Part shown: piece by piece, positions 56,774 to 64,000 of the stretch
Layout of the letters: each line of letters opens with the position of its first letter
Numbering within the stretch: position 1 is the first letter of the stretch
Source: Prorocentrum cordatum
Lineage: Eukaryota; Sar; Dinophyceae; Prorocentrales; Prorocentraceae
Reading direction: 5' to 3'
Assembly: GCA_963575745.1 (NCBI GenBank)
Contig: CAUYUJ010001348.1
Span: 124,001-188,000 of the forward strand
Length of the DNA: 64,000 bases
Notes under the pieces: model-generated
Seen by the model: the letters and a program-made list of their open reading frames with translations, nothing else
Databases searched by the model: none
Told to the model about the DNA's origin: nothing
Position numbers and translations under genes: made by a program

Positions 56774-58120
56774 TCATTGAGGCCATGGGGCGTCCGGCGG
56801 CGAGCACCGCGGCGCGTGGGCGAACCCTGCGGTCTGCGGCGACTCCAGCGCCGCAGCTTTCTCTTGGGGCCGCGTCGGCGCGTCTGCCAAATTCAAATGG
56901 CTCGGCGCGTAATAACTGCAAAACAGCATGCCGGCGCGGGCGACTCGCAGCCAGATCCCCGACGAGGTCGTTCCAATCAGACTGCCTGGAAGACCCGCGG
57001 AGCAGGGCGCTAAGAGCAGTCTGGCTATCCACGCAGAGGACGACTTCCAGCTCGCCCAGATCCTGCTCGAGAAACCAATGCAGTGCGCACGTGGCTGCCA
57101 ATGACTCCCAAGTGACAACCTGGTTATTGCGGAACCGCGCCCGCTGCGAAACTGCTTTGGGAATGGCAGGACTCGCCCGGCAACGCCGACCGGGAAGGCA
57201 ACTGACCCGCGCCGCGTTGCTATTGCCCGTCGCGTCGGAATAAGCAACGCAGCGAAGCCGCGCGACTGGCCTTGCGGCATGCGCCGCGCGCTGAGGAACG
57301 ACATCCAAAAACCGCAGCCACCACTGGAGGGACTTGCGCGCCCGACCAGTCAGCTGCGCTGATTTGCCAGATGCGCAGCCTAAGCAATGGCGCCAAGTGC
57401 GCGCGCGCAGCTGTGCCGAAAACTGCGCTGGTGCCCCGGCTGAGCCGCCCGGCTAGCTTCTTCGCGCTGGCGGGTTGCAGCGCGCCGCGCGACAGAGCGT
57501 GGCGGAGTTCCTGTTTCCGGCGCTCCAATCTCGTCGCGCCGATCCCAAGCCGCACTGCGCCATTCACTTGGTCGACCAACGCCCTGGCCCCGAGCGCGCG
57601 GGCAGACGGAGTATCGGGCGCGCGCCTGGCATCGTCGAGCTCAAAGTCAGGCAGCGCGGTCGCGACCTCTCGCGCCACCTCCGCGGCGCCAGCAGAGGTC
57701 GCGAAGAAAGGCGCCCCCGGCGACGGAGGGTCCGACGCGAACAGATCGCCCGCGTAGCGCGGGAACATAACGTGGAAAAGCCCTGCAAGGGCCGCCCGAG
57801 CAGCCGCTGCAAAACGCCCCCGATTGTACACTGATGCTACCGACCCCAGCTCCTGGATGCCCTGGCCGAGCGCCGCGCCGCGGCCGAATTCCAAGTCGCC
57901 ACTGCGAGCTGCAGGTGGGAACTGGCCAGTGGCGGCGCCTTACAAGCGCGGGCGAAATCTCCCTGGCGAAGCGAGGCCCTGCCGCCGCCCGCAAGGAGCG
58001 CGACGCGCAAGGCGGCGACGAACTGGCCCAGAATGTCGCGACGAACCTCCTCGCCCGCAGACGCGGCTGCGCGTGTGCGAGACGACGTGAAGTCATCTGT
58101 GCAGCGACCTTTCGCGCATT
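56774..58120 (-). pseudogene. retroelement RT-RNase H, decayed
   Basis: Minus strand. Frame 57,894-57,220 holds EFGRGAALGQGIQELGSVAS, a motif C-like YAGDLFA (Tyr-x-Asp-Asp expected, first Asp replaced by Gly), and the connection segment LQPASAKKLAGRLSRGTSAV. A shift near 57,300 leads to WWLRFLDVVPQRA and an RNase H fold: YSDATGNSN (Asp), VTWESLAATCALHWFL (Glu), VVLCVDSQTALSALLRG and SDWNDLVGDL (Asp), and, after another shift, YAPSHLNLADAPTRPQE (last Asp). This order fits RT-RNase H retroelements with a terminal SN-x-ADAPSR-type motif, as in DIRS-like elements. No tyrosine recombinase, gag or LTR could be found. Confidence 0.75.
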
Positions 58121-58145
58121 ATCTGCCTTCCAGCCCTCGTCGTCA

Positions 58146-58171
58146 GGGGGGGGGGGGGGGGGGGGGGGGGG
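58146..58171 (+). repeat. G26 homopolymer
   Basis: Twenty-six consecutive G at the 5' edge of the RT-RNase H remnant; similarity to the element is not traceable beyond it. Confidence 0.95.
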
Positions 58172-58617
58172 CGAGGGGTTGGGGCGCAAGGGTCGCGCAG
58201 AGGGCGCCGCGTCGCGTGGCCCTCGGTCGCCCCCCTCTCGCACTTCTCTAGAACCTGGCGCGCGGGCGGTTGCAGATCGGCCAGCCGCCGAGCACGACGA
58301 ATGGTTTCGGCGTTCCAAGTTGTCGCCTGCGCGCGCAAGGTCGCCGCTGTCTCTGCGCGCGCGTTAGAAGGCGTTCGCGGCGACGCCCTGCTCCGGGCAG
58401 TCCCCCCATGGCAGAGTGGAGCTATTTTGAAAGTAGGTCCGCTAAAAGCCACGCGCCCGGCCAATTGATCGCGCGCAAGACTCGCCAAACACGGGCAATT
58501 TTTTCTTCGGATCCAGTGCGCTCTGAACGCGCGCAGGCAAAGCCGCCGATTTGCACTCCCGGATGGGGTCCGGCACGCGCTTGCGCTCGCGCCGATGCTG
58601 CCCAGAGGTCCTTGAAA

Positions 58618-58805
58618 GTTAGATTATGACGTGCACATGATATCAACCATAAACATCACATGAAACCATGAACTGACGTGCATATGAAAACAACATATTG
58701 AAAATAACGTCATATGTTAAATATAACATCTACATAGCAATATCACACGATCAGTTGCCACACGCAGGTGACGCGTTTTAAGGAGAGGTGAGTAGCATTC
58801 ATGTT
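58618..58805 (+). promoter_or_regulatory. AT-rich island upstream of the 58.96 kb gene
   Basis: About 190 bp of AT-rich DNA in a GC-rich context, with repeated words GACGTGCACATGA, GACGTGCATATGA and AACGTCATATG. Its position 150 bp upstream of a start codon makes a promoter or intergenic spacer possible. This is inference from position and composition only. Confidence 0.25.
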
Positions 58806-58958
58806 GAGTAACTTTGAAACGATTGGGAGTTTTCACAATGCCCCGCCCTTCTTTCGAAGCCCGATCGTCGTGATCACCCTTTGGGGCCAAACTGGCGCCA
58901 CCTCCGGCGACGCCAGAGCGCCGCGCGAGGGTGGTGCGCCAGCGCCGCGCGGCGCTCG

Positions 58959-60134
58959 ATGGCGGCCAAGGGCGAGAAGAGCGGGGGCAAGGCCCATCAG
59001 GGAGTCAACTGACCCCCTCCTGCGGCGACAAGATAGGAGGATTGGAAGAGAGGAGGAGGGGGGGGGTAGAGGGTTCAGGCGGCGGCAGCGCCGACGTACG
59101 CATCGGGGGAGGACGGGGAGGAGGGGGAGCAAGAGGAGGAGGAGGAGGAGGAGAAGGAGGAGGAGGAGGAGGAGAAGGAGGAGGAGGAGGAAGAAACGGT
59201 GAGGGAGTGGAACAAAGGCGGAAGATGAGGAGGAGGAGGAGCAGGGGGAGAAAGAGGAGGAGGAGGAGGAAAAGGAAAAGGAGGAGGAGCAGATGAGAGT
59301 TTTTTTTTTGTTTTACCTCCAGGCGCCGCGGGGCTGCTGCTACAGCGACGCGGACGCCGTGGCGGAGGTGTGGAAGTACCGCGTCGTCTCGCCGACGGCC
59401 GTGGACTACTGCACCAAGAGCAGGGAGAAGAAGGATATGATCCTCCTTCTCCTTCTCCCCCCCCTCCCCCCCAAAAAAAAACAAAAAAACATAAATCGCC
59501 AGAGGGCTCCGCGGTGCTGACCGCGCGCGCGGACTTGCTCAAGGCGACCCGCGCCATGGGCCACAGCAACGTCACGCAGGCGCGCGCCAAGGCGCGCGGC
59601 CGATGAGCAGGGCGAGGACGAGGAGGGAGGCACATGAGAAAGAGGATGAGGAGGAGAAGGAAGAGGATCAGGAGGAAGAGGACCTACTAGGCGTGACGGA
59701 GGGTGAGTTATAGGGGGTGAGGCGGAGAGGAAGGAGGACAGAAAGAGATAATGCGAGAAGGGAGATGATGCGGGGAAGCAGGAGGCGCTGAGGAGGAGGA
59801 GAGGCCCGGCCCTCGGGGGAAGAGGAATAGGAACAGGAGGTGGAAGGGGAGGAGGAGCAGCGAGGAGGAGGAGGAGGAAGATGGGGGGAGGAGGAGAAGG
59901 AGGAGGGGGAGGAGGCGGAGGAGGAGAAGGAGGGGGAGGCGGAGGAGGGGGAGGCTGAGGAGGAGGAGGAGGACCTCCACCTCCTCCTCCTCCTCCTCCT
60001 CCTCGTCATCCTCCTCCCCCTTCTCCTCCCTCCTCTCCTCCACCCCTGCCCTTCCTTCCTCTCTCCTCCCCCCCGCTCCTCCTCTTAGCCCTGCTCTCTC
60101 TCTCTCTCTCTCTCTCGCACTCTCCCTCCCCCCC

Positions 60135-60165
<31 letters not shown>

Positions 60166-60169
60166 TCTC

Positions 60170-60213
<44 letters not shown>

Positions 60214-62328
60214 TTCTCTCTCTCTTTCTCCATCCCCGTCCTCCTCCTCGTCCTCCCCCTCCTCGTCACCTTCTTCCTCCTCTATGCACTTCTCCTGGAA
60301 GAAGAGGAGTTTTTTTGTTGACCCTCCAGGCTGCTCTCGCCAAGATTGCCAAGAGCAAAGAGGAGGAGTGGCACTTGTCGGATGGCGTGGGCCCGTGGTC
60401 CACGGAGACCGCCAAGAAGATCCGCGCGATGCTGGCGCACGTGGCCGACGCGCTGTGCCCGCGCAACGGTGGCAGGCCGAAAGTGTTCGTGCGGCGTTCT
60501 GCGGATGAGAGGGGTTGACGTCGGAGGGGTTCGAATTGCGATCGCATGGGCTCCTCTCGGCGTCCAGCCTGCCTCCGAGGTGGAGGCTCGCTGGACCCAT
60601 TGGGAACCCACGCGGTTGCGATTGGAATCCCGATCGTGCGTCGCCTCTCCCGTCCGCCGCGCAGCCGAACATGTTCGGCTGCAAGAGGCCTCCGAAGTGG
60701 GCGAGGCAGTTCGCCGACGGCGAGGCCGAGGACGACGAGGCCGACGAGGGCGGCGACCCCGCAGAGGACGGCCACGCCGCTGGCGAGGAGAGCGGCGACG
60801 GAGGCGGCGCTGACGAGGCAGAGGAGGCCGAGGCCGCGGCGGCAGCTCCGGTGAGGCAGAACAAGGCTGCTGCCAAGCAGGGCCTACAGGTCCTGGCGAT
60901 CCAGGACGACTGGGACCTCGGGTACGACGAGCGCATGCAGTCGGCATGGCGCTTCAAGTCGTGCGCCAGGGCTTCCGCGATGCCCGAGTACGCGGCGGCT
61001 CGCGCGGCCCCAGGCTCCGACCAGCTCCTGGCCTCTTGGAGCGACGGCTTCGCGTGGCGAGTCCCTGGCACGTCGGCGAACGACTTGGAGACGGAGGGCA
61101 AGGCCAAGGCGGCCAAGGGCGCGTTGGTGGTCGAGGAGGTCAAGAACGAGAGCGGCGAGACCCTGTGGTCGCTGGCCTTCGTCGAGTCGAGGCACCGCGG
61201 GCGCTGGCTAGTCGTGTGGCAGCACGACGGGGACGCGAAGAAGCAGAAGCTCCAGGTGACAGGCTACGAGGACGAGAAGAAAGCTACCATCATGATGCAG
61301 CACGCCTTGAAGAAGTTATCAGACGGCGAGTGGGACAAGGCCGAGGCAGAGGAGTACAAGCGGGCCCACATGAAGGAGAACAAGAAGCAGAAGCAGGACA
61401 CCGCGGTGCTCAAGAGGCCTTCGGCGAAGAAGCCCGCCATCAAGGCTGGCGAGGAGGAGGAGGAGGAGGAGGGGGATGAGGAGGAGGAGGAGGAGGAGGA
61501 GGGGGAGGAGCAGGAGGAGGACGAGGAGCACGAGGAGGAGGACGAGGAAGGGTTCGAAGTGGGAGAAGCTGAGGAACAGGAGTAGGAGGCGCGGCAGGGT
61601 GTGAGAGCGAGGGGGAGGAGGAGGAGGAGGAGGAGAAGGAGGGGGAGGATGATGAGGAGGAGGAGGAGGAGGAGGAGGAGGAGGAGAAGGACGACGACGA
61701 GGAGGAGGGGGAGGAGGAGAAGGAGGATAAGGAGGAGGAGGAGGAGGAGGAGGAGGAGGACGCCGAGGCTATCGAGAAGGCTGCGAAGGACGAGGACTGC
61801 AAGGACTCCGTGAAGAGCGAGCACAAGTCCGAGGGGTCGGACGAGGACGACGACGACGACGAGGACAGCGAGCACAGCGCGCACCTCTCCGATGACGAGG
61901 GTGAGCATGGGCAGGACGCCGCGCCTCCAGCCGCTGCAGAGGTCGCCACGAAGCCGAAGGCTAAAGTGGCTGCAGCGAGGACGACGGCGGGCAAGCCAAA
62001 GCAGAAGGATGAGGATGAGGATGGCGCCGAGAAGTCAGGCACGAAGCGGCCAGCGCCGTCGTCTGGCTCGGCGGGGCCAGCTCCGGTGGCAGTGGCGGCG
62101 GCGTTGGGGGAGGCGCCCGTCGACGTGACGCCGCCGCCGAGGACGCCGCCGCGCCGCGTCAGGCAGAAGACCTCGTTCGAGCACGTCGTCATCGACAACG
62201 AGGTCAAGGGCGCGGACCCGCCGAAGGCGCAGCGGCCGCAGGAGCCGCAGCAGCCGAAGGCGCAGCAGCCGCAGGAGCAGGGCACCATGGGCGCGATCCC
62301 GCCCTCGCTGTTCGACGGCTTGTTTTAG
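58959..62328 (+). CDS. multi-exon gene for a Lys/Glu-rich, probably nuclear protein of unknown function
   Basis: Proposed exons: 58,959-59,000 (MAAKGEKSGGKAHQ), 59,323-59,433 (CCYSDADAVAEVWKYRVVSP), 59,505-59,579 (LLKATRAMGHSNVTQ), 60,330-60,503 (AALAKIAKSKEEEWHLSDGV), 60,665 to about 61,585, and about 61,603-62,328 (stop TAG). The first five join in one phase. Exon 5 has a short acidic segment, then a globular part (QDDWDLGYDERMQSAWRFKS; LWSLAFVESRHRGRWLVVWQ; MMQHALKKLSDGEWDKAEAE), then a basic KRPSAKKPA motif and a long Glu tract. The C-terminus is Asp/Glu/Lys-rich, with PPPRTPPRRVRQK and a Gln/Pro-rich end. Basic Lys-Arg-Pro-Ser/Ala words beside acidic tracts suggest a nuclear, possibly nucleic-acid-associated protein. 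No named family recognised. Exon borders are inferred from frame and AG acceptors, not from transcripts; the exon 5/6 join is unclear. Confidence 0.7.
59001..59322 (+). other. intron 1, GGA-rich
   Basis: It begins GGAGTC after CAG and ends in a T/C tract and CCTCCAG before exon 2. The junction can slide one base, giving a GA donor. Most of the intron is interrupted (GGA)n (about 59,110-59,290). Confidence 0.6.
59434..59504 (+). other. intron 2, 71 bp, GA donor
   Basis: It starts GATATGATCC, has a CT-rich then A-rich body, and ends CGCCAGAG. Phase 0 on both sides. The donor would be GA rather than GT. Confidence 0.5.
59580..60329 (+). other. intron 3, GGA then CCT/CT microsatellite, GC donor
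   Basis: It starts GCGCGC after CAG (GC donor) and ends GACCCTCCAG. The body is (GGA)n up to about 59,970, then (CCT)n, then (CT)n/(CTCTCT) to about 60,230. The pyrimidine half sits next to the acceptor. Exon 3 would otherwise run into a TGA at about 59,605. Confidence 0.6.
60504..60664 (+). other. intron 4, nearly co-extensive with an inverted-repeat element
   Basis: Donor GATGAG, acceptor CGCGCAG. Inside, 60,501-60,657 has inverted ends: GCGGATGAGAGGGG (left) against GCGGACGGGAGAGG (right, reverse strand), and inner arms GGGTTCGAATTGCGATCGCA against GGGATTCCAATCGCAACCGC. Without removal the frame hits TGA at about 60,516. Confidence 0.6.
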
Positions 62329-62615
62329 ATCGGCCGCGGGCCGATGGGTTTCGAATCGATTGGATTCGGCAGGGTGTCTGGGCCAGAGCAGTGGAAGTCT
62401 CTGGCCCCGCCTCAGGAGTTCACTGAAAAAACTCAATCCTGGAACTGCCTGGGGCTTCCATGACATCAAAAGCAATTCGCTTCGTTTGAGCCAGCGGGTG
62501 AGGAGGAGGGGGAGGAGGTGGTGGAGGAGTAGAGTAGTATAAGAGGACGAAGGAGGGGGAGGAGGGGGAGGAGGAGGAGGAGGAGGAGGAGGAGGGAGGA
62601 AGAGGAGGACACGGA

Positions 62616-62857
62616 AGAGAAGGAGACAGTAAAACGCGAAGAGTGGCAACCTCGCCTCACCACCACCACCGCCACCACCACCACCACCACCACCACCACC
62701 ACCACCCCACATCACCGCACCCCACCCCTTGTCATCCCTGGGTTGGCGGAGAGAAGGAGACAGTAAAACGCGAAGAGTGGCAACCTCGCATCACCGTCAC
62801 CACCACCACCACCCCACATCACCGCACCCCACCCCTTTTCATCCCTGGGTTGGCGGA
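62616..62857 (+). repeat. tandem duplication (134 + 108 bp) containing CAC microsatellite
   Basis: AGAAGGAGACAGTAAAACGC, GAAGAGTGGCAACCTCGC, (CAC)n, CCCACATCACCGCACCCCAC and CATCCCTGGGTTGGCGGA occur twice in the same order. The copies differ mainly in (CAC)n length. It lies between the two plus-strand genes. Confidence 0.92.
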
Positions 62858-63201
62858 GCGCCGAAGGCATAGCCATGGCCGTAGAGCCGCGGCCTGCGGG
62901 GGGGGAGCGGCGCCCCTCCCACGACCTCCCCCAAGCCATCCCGCAACCTCCTCCCACCTCCTCCCACCTCCTCGCACAAACTCCTCCATGCATCATCCAC
63001 CTCCAACTCCTCTCTCGCTCTCCACCTGACCTTCGACCAGAGCCCCTCGCTCTCCGCTCGATAGTCGGCATGGTGCCCACCCCCCTTCAGAAGCACCCTG
63101 CCCCCCTGGTCAGTCCGCAACCGTGCCCCAGGGCTCGAGCGATCGGCACGTGCGACCAGGTCGCAGCAGCCTGGCGCTCCACCGCGCTGGGGCAGCTTGC
63201 A

Positions 63202-64000
63202 ATGTCTGCTGGGCCGATGGGGCCTCGCAGGCGCACCAAGCAGGATCGCCAGCGCGACAACCCTGACTCGGACACGCTCGCGACCTCCGCTACCTTGGTC
63301 GACGACGAAGAGCGCTTCGACGCCAGGGGCCAGACCAGCGCAGAGATGGCCGCCCAGACCGCCATGGACGATGCCGACGTCGGCGAGATGGCCGCCCAGA
63401 TCGCCAGTGACGCGAGCGGAGATGGTGATATCGATATCTGCACCGTCGGCTCCAGCGAGGGCACTGAGATCCAGGCTGCAGAGGACTTCGACGCGAAGAC
63501 GGCCGCCGCCATCCTCGAGAGTAAGCGCATGGCAGATGCTCAGAAGGCCGCTGAGGAGGCTGAGGAGAGTCAGATGCAGGAAGTGCTGGCATTGAGCAAG
63601 GAGACTGCCAATTGCAAGGGCCACCCCGACTCTTTCGACGCTGACCCGCCGTCGGGGCAGGAGCGCAGCATGTCTAGCACGCAGCGCTACGGGGAGGCCA
63701 CCCAGCCAGCGGCCGACGCCGTGAGGAGGGCGGCCGACGCCGCGGCGGCCGCGGCAGGCCCCTCGGGGGCCATCCCGCAGGCGCCCTTGGATACCAACCC
63801 GATGTTCGACGACGCGGAGTTCAGCAGAGGCCCCCCCCGCCCCGCCAGCCCAGGTGGCGCGCGCCGCGCCGGTGGAATAGGATCTTGGCTGCCTCGACAG
63901 CTCCAGCGTCGCCAGCAGAGGCTGCTGCGGCGCCGCAGGTGGTGGCGGCGCCAGCGCCAGCGGCAGATGAGGCGCCGGCGCCAGTGGCAGATCCAAGCCT
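63202..64000 (+). CDS. acidic/Ala-rich protein of unknown function, 3' end beyond the window
   Basis: Start chosen at ATG 63,202 (MSAGPMGPRRRTKQDRQRDN); the frame is open further up, with another ATG at 63,070, so the 5' end is uncertain. The protein starts basic, then is Asp/Glu/Ala-rich (AAQTAMDDADVGEMAAQIAS), then has a helix EEAEESQMQEVLALSKE. That helix resembles a ubiquitin-interacting motif with Val in place of the central Ala (weak). It continues through ADAVRRAADAAAAAAG and DTNPMFDDAEF. A GT-AG intron at 63,854-63,900 would restore an Ala/Pro-rich exon (APASPAEAAAAPQVVAAPAP) to the window end. Same strand as the 58.96 kb gene, 0.87 kb downstream. Family not recognised. Confidence 0.6.
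   Translation, partial: MSAGPMGPRRRTKQDRQRDNPDSDTLATSATLVDDEERFDARGQTSAEMAAQTAMDDADVGEMAAQIASDASGDGDIDICTVGSSEGTEIQAAEDFDAKTAAAILESKRMADAQKAAEEAEESQMQEVLALSKETANCKGHPDSFDADPPSGQERSMSSTQRYGEATQPAADAVRRAADAAAAAAGPSGAIPQAPLDTNPMFDDAEFSRGPPRPASPGGARRAGGIGSWLPRQLQRRQQRLLRRRRWWRRQRQRQMRRRRQWQIQA
63854..63900 (+). other. possible 47-nt GT-AG intron
   Basis: CAG|GTGGCG ... CTCGACAG|CT. Removal joins phase 1 to an Ala/Pro-rich frame; without removal the frame stays open but becomes Arg/Gln/Trp-rich (unlike the rest of the protein). Confidence 0.45.

Noticed and set aside
60085-61143. 352-codon minus-strand frame
   Set aside because: Mirror of exons 4-5 and the CT microsatellite; contains Arg-Glu repeats from (CT)n.
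62839-63996. 385-codon minus-strand frame opposite the right-end gene
   Set aside because: The plus strand has far more natural protein composition and a splice-compatible continuation; the minus frame is Arg/Gly/Leu-rich, as expected of a shadow.

Overview
This window looks like nuclear DNA of a dinoflagellate. The evidence is high GC content, long GGA/TCC and GT microsatellites, very few recognisable genes, introns that appear to lack GT donors, retroelement proteins of the types common in dinoflagellates, and two relict copies of the dinoflagellate spliced leader (DinoSL): one nearly perfect on the minus strand at 33,201-33,222 and a decayed, apparently tandem one on the plus strand at 35,511-35,547. 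The species cannot be named from sequence alone. No rRNA, tRNA, CRISPR array or bacterial-type operon was seen.

Layout. 1-9.3 kb is mostly anonymous DNA with a GGGCTATA satellite (2.1-2.9 kb) and a palindromic minisatellite (8.0-8.2 kb). A broken minus-strand gene lies at 9.4-10.25 kb beside a TCC tract. 11-26 kb carries a GGCCCCAAGA-type repeat family, several short inverted-repeat transposons (MITE-like, some with exact 5-bp target duplications), degenerate satellites and one decayed minus-strand gene (23.6-24.6 kb). 26.28-26.85 kb is the C-terminal end of a LINE with a restriction-like endonuclease. 27.58-33.22 kb is a nearly complete but mutated minus-strand LINE (coiled-coil/ORF1 region, APE-type endonuclease, reverse transcriptase, Cys-His C-terminus) that begins with the DinoSL relict and carries a 188-bp repeat inserted near its 3' end. 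33.4-45.8 kb is mostly repeats and anonymous DNA. 45.86-47.5 kb holds a decayed second type of LINE RT. 47.5-56.2 kb is anonymous and repeat-rich. 56.78-58.1 kb is a decayed RT-RNase H element next to a degenerate satellite.

The only convincing live genes are at the right end, both on the plus strand. One is a multi-exon gene for a Lys/Glu-rich, probably nuclear protein (58,959-62,328), whose introns consist largely of GGA/CT microsatellite and, in one case, an inverted-repeat element. The other is an acidic/Ala-rich protein (63,202 to the window end, incomplete). Apart from these two genes the window is dominated by retrotransposon debris, short DNA transposons and microsatellites. All gene models are read by eye from reading frames and splice-like junctions; none is supported here by transcripts or database searches.
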